From assembly GCA_015654795.1 (NCBI GenBank), contig JAATGF010000129.1, positions 1 through 53,631 on the forward strand: a stretch of DNA of 53,631 bases. Direction: 5' to 3'. The notes under the pieces are model-generated. The model searched no databases and was not told where the DNA came from. It saw only the letters and a list, made by a program, of their open reading frames with translations. How positions within the stretch are numbered: the stretch's first letter is position 1; each line of letters starts with the position of its first letter. This document shows, piece by piece, positions 26,550 through 36,763 of the stretch. Origin of the DNA: Bacteroidales bacterium (GTDB taxonomy: Bacteria; Bacteroidota; Bacteroidia; Bacteroidales; Prolixibacteraceae). The position numbers and the translations under genes are program-made.

Positions 26550-27929
26550 ATGGAAAAAGAGACTAAAAGTATAATTGAACCGGAAAGAAAACTACCGGTA
26601 AAAATGAGTGTTGATGTATTGGTTGTTGGAGGAGGTCCTTCCGGGATTATTGCAGCGCAGGCAGCTGCAGAGGATGGGTTGAGTGTTGCCTTGGTTGAAA
26701 GCCGCAGTTTTTTGGGAGGTAACCTGACTATAGGTTTACCAATTTTAGGATTCCTTGGGCAAAAAGGGAATCAGATTATTAACGGGCTTCCCCAGAAATT
26801 TATTGATCGTTTGGCTGCGCAGGATGCTGCAAGCGAACACAGGCCATGTCCTCTCCACATGAGTATCACCCTTGTCGAACCTGAAGCTGTAAAAGCAGTG
26901 TCATTCGAAATGCTTAAAGAGAATAGTGTAGATGTTCTTCTTTATACGAGTTTTGCCGGAGTGATTATGGAAGGTAATCATATAAAAGGAGTAATCATTG
27001 AAAGTAAAACAGGCCGGGAAGTAATTATTGCTAAAGTAGTTATTGATTGCACCGGAGATGCGGATGTTGCTTTCCGTTCAGGTGTTCCATGCGAACAAGG
27101 TGACGAAAATGGAGGAGTACAGCCACCAACACTGATGTTTAGCCTTGGAAATGTTGACACGGAGAAGCTTCGCTTTAGCGTTGCAGAAGAACCCAGAACA
27201 TATTTAACCGATTTCATTCCCAATGAATATTTTGGACAAAACCGGCAATTTATAGTAGTCGGTTTAAGAAGTCTTATTCAGAAAGCAAAAGAAGCAGGAT
27301 TGTTTTTGCCAATTGAACGAACCATCATAATTACTGGACTACGGAAAGGCGAGGCGTGGATTAACATGACAAGGGTTAACGGAGTTGACGGTACCGATCC
27401 GAGCAGCCTAACGCAAGGTGAGTTTATCGCAAGGCAACAAATAGGAGATATATGTAAGTACCTCATCAATTATGTCCCTGGGTTTGAAAATGCGCATATA
27501 CTAAGGACAGCACCCTTCCTCGGGATACGTGAAACAAGACGTATAGTCGGGAAATATGTAATGAATCGTGAGGATATCCTTAGCTGTGCCAAATTTGATG
27601 ATGCGGTTGCAGTAGCCAGCTATCCACTCGATATACATCATGCAGAGGGCGGAGGCTGTACTTTGGAGTGGAGCGGGGACTGTTACGACATACCATATCG
27701 CTCATTGTTACCTTCTAATGTTGAAAATCTTTTAGTCGCAGGACGGAGTATATCGACTACCCATGAGGCAATGTCGGCTATAAGGGTAATGTCATCATGC
27801 ATGGCAATGGGAGAAGCAGCCGGACGAGCAGCAAAAATAGCCGTCAGGGATGGTATGTTTCCCTCTTGTATCAATGTCGAAAAATTACGCGAAGAACTAT
27901 TATCAAAAGGGGCATTCTTACGCCCTTGA
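26550..27929 (+). CDS. FAD-dependent oxidoreductase (FAD_oxidored family)
   Basis: The 459-residue protein has an N-terminal dinucleotide fold (V-L-V-V-G-G-G-P-S-G-I-I-A-A-Q-A-A), then V-E-S-R-S-F-L-G-G-N and the second FAD motif V-I-D-C-T-G-D-A-D-V-A. The C-terminus contains V-A-G-R-S-I-S-T-T-H-E-A, all typical of the FAD_oxidored family (PF12831) common in Bacteroidota glycan loci. No signal peptide is seen, so it is cytoplasmic. Substrate is not known; oxidation of a sugar or polyol released by the locus is a reasonable guess. Confidence 0.78.
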   Translation: MEKETKSIIEPERKLPVKMSVDVLVVGGGPSGIIAAQAAAEDGLSVALVESRSFLGGNLTIGLPILGFLGQKGNQIINGLPQKFIDRLAAQDAASEHRPCPLHMSITLVEPEAVKAVSFEMLKENSVDVLLYTSFAGVIMEGNHIKGVIIESKTGREVIIAKVVIDCTGDADVAFRSGVPCEQGDENGGVQPPTLMFSLGNVDTEKLRFSVAEEPRTYLTDFIPNEYFGQNRQFIVVGLRSLIQKAKEAGLFLPIERTIIITGLRKGEAWINMTRVNGVDGTDPSSLTQGEFIARQQIGDICKYLINYVPGFENAHILRTAPFLGIRETRRIVGKYVMNREDILSCAKFDDAVAVASYPLDIHHAEGGGCTLEWSGDCYDIPYRSLLPSNVENLLVAGRSISTTHEAMSAIRVMSSCMAMGEAAGRAAKIAVRDGMFPSCINVEKLREELLSKGAFLRP

Positions 27930-27974
27930 TTTTACATCTGCAAACATAAAACCCAAAGAATAAGATTGGATAAC

Positions 27975-30428
27975 ATGAATCTACTTAAAAGAACTCGTCC
28001 ATTTGTAATTATTTTTATCGTATGCCTCTTTAGTAGCTTTCAATCATCAGCTCAGGTTCCCGGGAAAATAAAGCAGACTAAACAAATACTTTTGCCGAAC
28101 GGGTGGAAATTGAGTCCAGCAGGAAATTCCCTGACCTTGGGAGACTTGCCTTTAAATATGCAATTAAGCAAATCAAAAAAATTACTGGCAGTTACCAATA
28201 ATGGACAGAGTACTCAATCAGTACAATTAATTGATTCAAAGCGCGAAAAAATTCTGGATGAAAAAATTGTGGGGAAATCCTGGTACGGGCTCGCTTTTAG
28301 TAATGATGAAAAACATCTGTATGCCAGTGGAGGAAATGACAACGTCATTTTGGATTTTCAACTTGAGGATAACAAATTGGGTATTCCGGACACCATTTGT
28401 TTAGGATTGGCATGGCCAAAAGAAAAGATTTGTCCCGCTGGCATTGCAGTAACTAAAGACAACAAGCTGTTATATGCGGTTACCAAAGAGGACAACAGCA
28501 TCTATGTTGTTAATCTGGATTCGAAAAATGTTATTGCCAAAGTTTCTCTTCCCACCATTGCCTACAGTTGTGTTCTATCACCAGACGAGAAAATACTATA
28601 CGTTTCGTTATGGGGCGAAGATCGGGTAGCGATTTTCAATACGGAGTTAAATAGTATCACTACAGAAATTAAAACAGGCAGTCATCCAAACGAGTTGCTC
28701 TTAAATAAAAAGGGCGATCTGTTGTTTGTTGCCAATGCCAACGGCAATACTGTTTCTGTTATTAATACTACTTCAAACAAGGTGGTTGTAACACTTTCTG
28801 CAGCGCTCTTCCCAACCAGTTTAACCGATTCCACGACAAACGGACTTGCCTTATCTGCTGATGAAAAAACTTTGTACATCGCAAATGCCGATAATAACTG
28901 CCTGGCAATCTTCGATGTGGGTGAAACGGGAAACTACAAAAGCATTGGTTTTATTCCGGTTGGCTGGTACCCTACCAATGTGAAATCACTTGGCAATAAG
29001 ATACTAGTCACAAAAGGAAAAGGATTTATATCGGTGGCCAATCCCAACGGTCCGCAACCTATTTCAAAAAATGACGATAGTGAGTATCAAATGGGAATTT
29101 CTGCAAAAAATAAGCTGCAATATATTGCAGGCCTATTTAAAGGAACTTTATCTTTTATTGACGCTCCGGCGGCCAACAAGCTAAAAAAATATACACAGCA
29201 AGTCTATGCCAATACGCCTTTTAACGAGGAAAAAATCACCGAGGCAGATGGGGAAGCTAACAACCCCATCCCTCGTAAAAAGGGAGCGGGTTCATCCATA
29301 AAACATGTTTCTTATATCATCAAGGAAAACCGGACCTATGACCAGGTAATGGGTGACGTGAAAACAGGAAACGGTGAAGATTCTTTGTGTATTTTCGGAG
29401 AAAGAATTACACCTAACCACCACGCAATAGCTAATGATTTTATATTGCTTGATAACTTTTATGTTGATGCGGAAGTTAGTGCCGACGGACATGATTGGAG
29501 CACAGCAGCCTACTCAACCGATATGGTGGAAAAATCTTGGCCAACCGTTTACTGCAAACGTGGAGGCAGTAATGGTTGGGCGGGTCGACAGAAAGCATTC
29601 TACCCTCGTGATGGCTTCATATGGGACTATTGCCAAAGAGGGGGAATTAGTTACCGAAGTTATGGGGAGTTTTGCGAATATGGGAAAACAACGCTAAAAG
29701 CATTGGAAGGTCATGTGTGTCCACAATTCCCCGGATTCGATCTGGATATTAAAGACCAAATAAGGGTGGACGCCTGGGAACATGATTTTGATTCCCTGGT
29801 TGTTATTAATGCCGTTCCCTGATTCAGCAGCATTCGCATCGATAACGATCATACCAGTGGACAAAAAAAAGGAAAGACAACTCCCAGATCTGCAGTAGCC
29901 GATAATGATTTGGCAATAGGACGGATTTTGGAACATCTTTCGCATAGCCCGATATGGAAAAAATCAGTGGCTTTTATTCTGGAAGATGATGCACAAAACG
30001 GACCGGATCATGTTGATGCCCATCGTTCGCCAGTATTTGTTGCAGGACCGTATGTTAAACGTAACATGGTAATTCATGATATGTATTCGACCAGCGACGT
30101 ATTACGAACAATTGAGCTAATTTTGGGATTACCTCCAATTAGCCAATATGATGCAACGGCTGTTCCATTATACAAATGCTTTACTAATCAACCGAATTTC
30201 GCACCTTACACCTGCATGCCTTCTAATATTGATTTAAACCAACTTAATATCGCTGACAATGAAAGTAGCAGACGATCGGCAAAATTTAACTTTGCCAGGG
30301 AAGATGCAGCCCCTGATTTGGATTTGAATGAAGTGGTCTGGGAATCAGTAAAAGGTGAAGACTCTGAGATGCCTGCCCCAAAACACAGCGCCTTTGTTAT
30401 TTTGGAAAAAAAAGATACCGATGATTAA
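27975..30428 (+). pseudogene. Beta-propeller plus phosphoesterase (PF04185-type), interrupted by in-frame TGA
   Basis: From the ATG at 27975 a signal peptide (I-I-F-I-V-C-L-F-S-S-F-Q-S-S-A-Q) leads into a YVTN/NHL-type beta-propeller (about residues 50-420). A phosphoesterase domain of the phospholipase C/acid phosphatase family begins I-K-E-N-R-T-Y-D-Q-V-M-G-D. The frame is stopped by TGA at 29820-29822 and then runs on without any shift to 30428, including N-D-H-T-S-G and the metal-site block E-D-D-A-Q-N-G-P-D-H-V-D-A-H-R. Full length would be 817 residues. A CGA-to-TGA change is the simplest cause, since this position is not catalytic in the family. As read, the product lacks its C-terminal metal ligands. 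Confidence 0.85.
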
Positions 30429-30583
30429 ACGAGTTCAAACTTGAATATAGAAGAACCGGTAAAGACTTACAGGTGAGGATCGAAGTTGATATTTTAAACG
30501 AAAGTGATTGGAATAATAATTAATAAAATATCAATTAAACCGAATACAACATTGATAGGTATCAATGAATTAAAATTTAAAAG

Positions 30584-32236
30584 ATGAATGATAAATTTTG
30601 TATAGGCGTTGATTTTGGAACAGATTCGGTTAGGGCTTTACTTGTCAATGCAGAAAACGGAAAGGAGATTGCACTCTCTGTTTTTGAATACCCTCGCTGG
30701 AAAAAGGGACTATATTGTAATGCTGAGAAAAACCAGTTTCGTCAACATCCTCTTGATTATATTGAAGGTTTGGAATTTACGATCCTCGAAATATTACAAA
30801 AAATACCGGGTGAGGCAAGTAAAGTATGTGCCATCTCTGTTGATACAACCGGTTCAACACCTGCTGCGGTAAATAAGAATGGAATTCCTTTGGCTTTGCT
30901 TCCTGAATTTTCTGAAAATCCTGATGCGATGTTTATTCTGTGGAAAGACCATACTTCTATCCAGGAAGCCGACAAAATTAACGCTTTGTGCCAGACCTGG
31001 CCAACAGATTATTCCAATTATTCCGGAGGTATATATTCTTCAGAATGGTTCTGGTCAAAGATATTGCATATTACAAATAAAGATGAACAAGTGGCCGGAT
31101 CAGCTTACTCATGGGTTGAACATTGCGACTGGATTCCTGCATTACTAACCGGTAATACAGATCCGCATCAATTAAAGCGCAGCCGATGTGCAGCAGGGCA
31201 TAAAGCGATGTGGCATAGCCAGTGGAATGGATTCCCTGACCCTAGTTTTCTAAATGCACTACATCCGAAAATGGGTTTCTTACGTGACCATTTATACACC
31301 GAAACCTATACCAGCGACAATATCGCGGGTACTTTGTCAACAGAGTGGGCTGCCAGACTGGGCTTATCTGAAACTGTGGTTGTCGGAGTTGGCGGATTAG
31401 ATGCACATTTTGGGGCTGTAGGTGGTGAAATAATACCCTATTACCTGAGTAAGGTAGTTGGTACTTCTACTTGCGATATGCTGATAGCTCCCCGTGAAGA
31501 TATTGGCAATAAGCTGATTCGTGGCATATGCGGACAAGTGGATGGATCAATTGTTCCAGGAATGCTGGGTTTGGAGGCCGGGCAATCGGCTTTTGGCGAT
31601 ATTTATGCATGGTTCCGGGATGTTTTACTGTGGCCGATAAAAAATTGTTTGCCGGATATTCCGAAAAATGATTTAATTTTTTCAAGCCTAAAATCAAATC
31701 TAATCCGGGAGCTTAGTAATGCAGCCGCGTTGATACCAGCCGGGAGTACTGGAATACTTGCATTAGACTGGCTTAATGGCAGAAGGACACCGGACTCTAA
31801 TCCATATTTGAAAGGTGCCATCACTGGTTTAACATTAGGTTCAGATGCCCCTAAAATTTTCAGGGCATTGGTTGAATCTACTGCATTTGGTTCAAAGAAA
31901 ATTATCGAAAGGTTCAAAGATGAAGGAATAATCATTCATGGAGTTATCGCTTTGGGCGGTGTGGCAAAAAAGTCAACGTTTGTGATGCAAATATTATCAG
32001 ATGTATTGAATGTCCCGATAAAAGTGGTTCGTTCTGAAAATACCTGTGCACTTGGTGCTGCTATGTATGCAGCTGTGGCTGCCGGCATTTATATAGACGT
32101 ACCGGAAGCTCAGAAAAGAATGGGATCGGGGTTTGAATCAAACTACAATCCTATTCCGGGGAATGTGGAAATCTACAAGATACTATACAGGCAATATTCA
32201 GAATTAGGAAATTTTATTCAAAAGCTACCTGATTGA
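30584..32236 (+). CDS. araB: Ribulokinase-type FGGY kinase
   Basis: The 550-residue cytoplasmic protein is an FGGY kinase of the AraB branch: G-V-D-F-G-T-D-S-V-R-A-L at the start, S-V-D-T-T-G-S-T-P, then G-G-L-D-A-H-F-G and G-T-S-T-C-D-M, then L-D-W-L-N-G-R-R-T-P and the late A-L-G-G-V-A-K-K-S. Length matches ribulokinases. AraB enzymes phosphorylate L- and D-ribulose and can also act on ribitol and arabitol. No arabinose isomerase or epimerase is nearby; the nearest polyol gene is the RbtT/DalT-type transporter at 7840-9114. This supports a ribitol or ribulose role more than an arabinose one, by inference. Confidence 0.82.
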   Translation: MNDKFCIGVDFGTDSVRALLVNAENGKEIALSVFEYPRWKKGLYCNAEKNQFRQHPLDYIEGLEFTILEILQKIPGEASKVCAISVDTTGSTPAAVNKNGIPLALLPEFSENPDAMFILWKDHTSIQEADKINALCQTWPTDYSNYSGGIYSSEWFWSKILHITNKDEQVAGSAYSWVEHCDWIPALLTGNTDPHQLKRSRCAAGHKAMWHSQWNGFPDPSFLNALHPKMGFLRDHLYTETYTSDNIAGTLSTEWAARLGLSETVVVGVGGLDAHFGAVGGEIIPYYLSKVVGTSTCDMLIAPREDIGNKLIRGICGQVDGSIVPGMLGLEAGQSAFGDIYAWFRDVLLWPIKNCLPDIPKNDLIFSSLKSNLIRELSNAAALIPAGSTGILALDWLNGRRTPDSNPYLKGAITGLTLGSDAPKIFRALVESTAFGSKKIIERFKDEGIIIHGVIALGGVAKKSTFVMQILSDVLNVPIKVVRSENTCALGAAMYAAVAAGIYIDVPEAQKRMGSGFESNYNPIPGNVEIYKILYRQYSELGNFIQKLPD

Positions 32237-32367
32237 CCGATAAATGATAAACCAAAGTTTCGCTGAAATAAAAGCAAAAAAATAGCCCGTAATTATCAAG
32301 ACAACATACAAAACGAAATGAAAATGAAAAAATCCTGATTATTATAGTCAATTCGAAAACTCATAAA

Positions 32368-35300
32368 ATGAACATTAATCGCCGAAAATTTATAAAGATA
32401 AGTTCCATAACCACTGCAAATCTCGTTCTATTATCTGTTGCGGGTAATGCTGCATTGTTAAACACAGAATTAGATGAGGATTTCATGAGTTTGACTGAGA
32501 ATGATCTGATAAAGAATTTTGTCTCCCCGCCGGATGACTGTAAATCATCCTGTTACTGGTGGTGGTTTAATGGACTAGTTGACAAAGAAGGAATAACCCG
32601 CGACCTGGAAGAATTCAGGGCAAAGGGGATGGGTGGCGTTTTGCTGGTCAACTCAGCGGGAGGTTTAGGAGGAGTAACCTTTCCACAGGGTGAAAAATTT
32701 CTTTCAGATGAGTGGAAAATATGCTACCGCCATGCCATGAAAGAGGCAAAACGACTGAACTTGGAAGTTGGAATAAATTTAAATTCAGGGTGGTGCATGG
32801 GTGGCCCATGGATTAAACCCGATAATTCGGGTCGCTGGTATTTACAGTCTGAACTTTCAATAAAGGGCCCTCAGAAGTTTTCCGGAAAATTGCCTTTGCC
32901 AGGGAACCGGAAGGGGTATGATCATGTGTTTAATCCGCCGGGATACAAAACTTATATTGATCTGCCACTCGAAGAGCTGGATTACCACGATACTGCGGTC
33001 GTCGCTATTTTCAATCCTGATGAAAAGAATAGTCGTATTCTTGGTGTGCGGGCCAATGTATTAGCCGCAAAAACTAATCATAAGGATGCCAGCAACATTT
33101 CAAGGGCTACTGACATTATGGGACCAGTCTTATTCCAGTGGAAAAATGATCCAGAAGATAAGCCTATTCCCTTGTCAAAAGTCATCGATTTAACTGCCCT
33201 ATTATCAGAGAACGGGCACCTGGAATGGGATGTTCCCCCTGGTAACTGGACGCTCATCCGTACAGGTCATCGCATGACAGGATCCCGCCTGATGATCGCG
33301 CAGCCTGAGGCAGATGGACTTTCCGTAGACTGGTTTGATCGTAAAGGTGTTGAAATACAGTTCGATAATTTGGGAAAAATGTTTATCGAAGAGGCTGCAA
33401 AAGAAGGTGCAAAGCCAAACTATTTTTGTGATGATAGTTTTGAAGATGGCTTTCCCAACTGGACAACGAAAATTCTTGAGAAATTCACCGCTTATCGGGG
33501 GTATGATGCCAAACCCTATTTGGCTGTTTTGGCTGGATATATCATTGTAAGTGCTGAGGTATCAGACCGCTTTCTGAATGATTACCGTAAAACTCTTGCA
33601 GATTGTATGGCTGATGAGCATTACCGGCGATTTGCCGACCTGTGTCATGAAAATGGTATGTTCGTTCAAAACGAAGCTGCAGGACCAAGCCGTTCGGGTA
33701 CCATGTGTATGGACGGGTTAAAAAACCTGGGTAAAAGTGATCTGCCAATGGGGGAGTTTTGGCTCGGTATTAAGCATGAAGATCAATCTACATTAAGCTC
33801 TAATCAGCCTTACGGCGTTTCACGACTCGATTCCGGGCAGAATAAAGTAACCAAAATGGTAGCATCAGCATCGCACATTTACGGCCGTAAAACGGCTTCT
33901 GCTGAAGCGTTTACAAGTTTCAGACATTGGACTGATTACCCGGGTTCTTTAAAGCAGGCATTGGACCGGGCATATTGCGAAGGAATAAATCGCATTGCGA
34001 TACATACCTCAACTGCAACACGACCCAAAGACGGAAAACCAGGGTATGAATATGGCGCAGGCACACACTTTAATCCAAATGTAACCTGGTGGGAAAAATC
34101 AGGTCCGTTTTTCTCCTATGTGACTCGTTGCCAGTATCTTTTACAGGCAGGCAGGTTTGTTGCCGATGTATTATATTATAATGGTGACGTGGCACCTAAT
34201 CTTGTAGAACAGAAACATCTTGACCCTGCTTTAGGTGAAGGATATGATTATGATGTTTGCAATGAAGAGGTGCTGTTAACAAGGCTTTCTGTGAAGAACA
34301 GACGCTTGGTGCTGCCTGATGGAATGAGTTACAATGTTCTGGTGCTTCCGCAGAATGACCGGATGCCCCTGCCTGTCGTATTAAAAATAAAAGAATTGAT
34401 AAAAAGTGGTGCAACCGTAATAGGTCCAAGGCCACAAACAGATTCAGGATTAAATAATTACCCTCAGTGTGATCTGGATATTAAAAGTATTGCAGTCGAA
34501 GTTTGGGGAAATACCAATGGTAAGAAGGTGAGAATGCATAACTATGGACAAGGCAGGATTTTTGACGGTGAAAAGGTCCGAAAAGTGTTGCTGAATGATG
34601 GGATAAAACCTGATTTTGAGTATGCTGGTAATTATGTATGGATAGATTTTATTCACCGCTCAACCAGTGAATCAGAAATATATTTTCTTACAAACCGAAA
34701 TGAGCATACGGCAAAAATAGAGGGTCTTTTCCGTGTTCATGATCGTAAGCCGGAAATCTGGGATCCCATTTACGGAACTGTATTGAATAATCCTAAATTT
34801 AAAATTGTGGAAAAAAGGATATCTATTCCACTTGAATTTGCGGCATTTCAATCTGTGTTTATTGTATTCCCCAAAACCCGGAGTAAGTCTGATCACTCAG
34901 GAAAGGAATGGCTTTGGCAGGACTGCTCGGTCTTAACTACTTTACAGAAAATCGAAGGTCCTTGGATTGTCAAGTTTGATCAAGAATGGGGAGGTCCGAC
35001 ATCCGCAGTATTCAACGCATTGCAGGATTGGAGCAATCACCCGGACGATCGGATAAAATATTATTCGGGTAAAGCCACCTATATAAAGAAATTTGACTTT
35101 AAAATAACGCTGCAACCTAACAAAGCTTTATTCCTCGATTTAGGTGTAGTGAAAAATATCGCAGAAGTTTGGCTGAACGGAAGGTCGCTGGGAATTGTCT
35201 GGACAGCCCCATGGCGTGTTGAAATTACTGATTTAATAAAGTCGGAAGATAACAATCTGGAGATAGAGGTGATCAATCTTTGGCCTAACCGGCTAATTGG

Positions 35301-35418
35301 TGATGCCAGATTACCAGCTGATCAAAGGCTGACCAATACTAATATTCAACTCAAGAAGGATGATCCTTTGCTTTCTTCAGGCTTATTCGGCCCGGTAACA
35401 ATCTTGGAAATAAAATAG
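32368..35418 (+). CDS. GH106-type alpha-L-rhamnosidase
   Basis: The 1016-residue protein begins with a twin-arginine-like signal (N-R-R-K-F-I-K-I-S). The enzyme follows the GH106 pattern: Y-W-W-W-F-N-G, then E-E-F-R-A-K-G-M-G-G-V-L-L, then G-I-N-L-N-S-G-W-C-M-G-G-P-W, and a C-terminal galactose-binding-like module with V-W-L-N-G-R-S-L-G-I-V-W and A-P-W-R-V-E-I-T. Such enzymes remove alpha-L-rhamnose from pectic or cell-wall polysaccharides. It ends the first plus-strand gene run. Rhamnose plus glycerophosphate is the chemistry of streptococcal rhamnan walls, which is one reason to consider such a substrate. GH106 rests on motif order, not on a search. Confidence 0.82.
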   Translation: MNINRRKFIKISSITTANLVLLSVAGNAALLNTELDEDFMSLTENDLIKNFVSPPDDCKSSCYWWWFNGLVDKEGITRDLEEFRAKGMGGVLLVNSAGGLGGVTFPQGEKFLSDEWKICYRHAMKEAKRLNLEVGINLNSGWCMGGPWIKPDNSGRWYLQSELSIKGPQKFSGKLPLPGNRKGYDHVFNPPGYKTYIDLPLEELDYHDTAVVAIFNPDEKNSRILGVRANVLAAKTNHKDASNISRATDIMGPVLFQWKNDPEDKPIPLSKVIDLTALLSENGHLEWDVPPGNWTLIRTGHRMTGSRLMIAQPEADGLSVDWFDRKGVEIQFDNLGKMFIEEAAKEGAKPNYFCDDSFEDGFPNWTTKILEKFTAYRGYDAKPYLAVLAGYIIVSAEVSDRFLNDYRKTLADCMADEHYRRFADLCHENGMFVQNEAAGPSRSGTMCMDGLKNLGKSDLPMGEFWLGIKHEDQSTLSSNQPYGVSRLDSGQNKVTKMVASASHIYGRKTASAEAFTSFRHWTDYPGSLKQALDRAYCEGINRIAIHTSTATRPKDGKPGYEYGAGTHFNPNVTWWEKSGPFFSYVTRCQYLLQAGRFVADVLYYNGDVAPNLVEQKHLDPALGEGYDYDVCNEEVLLTRLSVKNRRLVLPDGMSYNVLVLPQNDRMPLPVVLKIKELIKSGATVIGPRPQTDSGLNNYPQCDLDIKSIAVEVWGNTNGKKVRMHNYGQGRIFDGEKVRKVLLNDGIKPDFEYAGNYVWIDFIHRSTSESEIYFLTNRNEHTAKIEGLFRVHDRKPEIWDPIYGTVLNNPKFKIVEKRISIPLEFAAFQSVFIVFPKTRSKSDHSGKEWLWQDCSVLTTLQKIEGPWIVKFDQEWGGPTSAVFNALQDWSNHPDDRIKYYSGKATYIKKFDFKITLQPNKALFLDLGVVKNIAEVWLNGRSLGIVWTAPWRVEITDLIKSEDNNLEIEVINLWPNRLIGDARLPADQRLTNTNIQLKKDDPLLSSGLFGPVTILEIK

Positions 35419-35770
35419 CACACACGATAAACGTAATGTAAATTGAAACTTGATCAATATTAGTATACAACCTGGAAGATGCCAACTTTATTGAGTACAT
35501 CCATTTTTAAATTCATGTAGAATAAGCTGCATGAAATTTTCTTCATTTCTGTGCATTTTGATCACTTTTAATTTTTTTTGAATAAAATTTGTTCTTTCTA
35601 TGGTTCATTTTACTGCAAATTGACCGGTAAAAAATTTATGTATTCTAATAGGTGCCCAGAATTGAAAATTAGCATGTAATAAATTGATATTCAGAAATTA
35701 ATAGAATATATATTTCGGCCTTTCACAAAGAATATAATATTTAAAACCCGGAAACAAAAATGCTTTCGGA
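35419..35770. other. Intergenic stretch with no supported feature
   Basis: About 350 AT-rich bases follow the rhamnosidase. No open frame of note, clear hairpin or promoter was found. The stretch marks the end of the first locus. Confidence 0.6.
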
Positions 35771-36390
35771 CTAAATAATTTGAATGAAACTACCTGTAGT
35801 AGGCCGCATGCCTACGATACATACAAGCAAACGGGGAAAATACTTTCTCATCTTTGCAGCTAAACAAACGAAAGCTTTTTGTTCGCAGTCCTGTTTTTCG
35901 TAATCTCGGCCCGGATTGTTTTCAATAAACTCCGATGTCAAAGAGATGGCCAAACCCAGTTGGTGTTGCCAATTTAGCTTCCAGCACATAATGAAAGTAC
36001 GTGACCACGCCAGACTTGGATGCTTTAGTAAAACAGTCGATCGCAGTGTTTGTGATCGAAAGTGGCGATCCTGGTAGCATCAATGGCGACCAAATATAAT
36101 TTGTTCCGAAACTGGAACTTGTGAAAAAATGTTTGTCCGATAAGCCCGCAGGCCAGATGGATCTTTAATGCTTCAGCTCATCAAGCGGAAGTTCACGCAG
36201 GAAATCGTCGCTGGTGTCGGTATGTGGCAAGTTGAACCTAAAGTATTTGAATACGTTTTTTAGAAAATCGTCCTCGCGCCGGTTGTTGCTGTAGGCTTTT
36301 CGCGAAGCTTCTTTGAAAATGTATATAAACAGCGATCCTGTAATGATCTTGAACATCGAATATTCTTTGCGTTTATGGCGTCTGTTACGT
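35771..36390 (-). pseudogene. Degenerate DDE transposase
   Basis: The minus strand encodes, in order but in different frames, M-F-K-I-I-T-G-S-L-F-I-Y-I-F-K-E, then Y-L-V-A-I-D-A-T-R (catalytic-aspartate region), then V-V-T-Y-F-H-Y-V-L-E-A-K-L, then I-S-L-T-S-E-F-I-E-N and Y-E-K-Q-D-C-E-Q-K-A-F. This is the order of an IS4-like or unclassified (ISNCY) DDE transposase widespread in Bacteroidota. Frame changes, one internal stop and loss of the C-terminal third mark it as dead. No terminal inverted repeats were recognised. Confidence 0.75.
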
Positions 36391-36763
36391 CGTTAAACTT
36401 GCAGAAAAGATCGTGGAAACGGGAGTTAATCACTTTTCGGATACTGGACAGAAGGATTTTTGTCTTTTCAGTCGCGGTGGTTTTTTTACATGTTTCTCTC
36501 GATATAAAAATATGCAGAATACATGTTATTCATTTATATATCAGATATATAATACATGTATTGCATCAATAAAAATACCATAAGATACTTAACCTCCTTA
36601 TGGCACAAAAAAACAAAACGAGAGAACACCATACTGCAAAACAGTAAATTAGGACTTGGGCCTCCGTATCTCCTATTTCTTACAAAATTAGCCAGAAAAA
36701 TATTTTTTGCAACCCTCTATAACGACCTAATTCTCAAGAATATTTTTTTCAAGCTGAATCGCT
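36391..36763. other. Intergenic region upstream of the ECF sigma gene
   Basis: No gene is supported. The octamer ATACATGT occurs near 36519 and again near 36552 inside a self-complementary AT-rich stretch, which may be a regulatory palindrome. The remainder shows nothing distinct. Confidence 0.4.

Noticed and set aside
29820-29822. TGA as a selenocysteine codon
   Set aside because: The position is not catalytic in the family, the downstream stem is only about four pairs, and a CGA-to-TGA change explains it.
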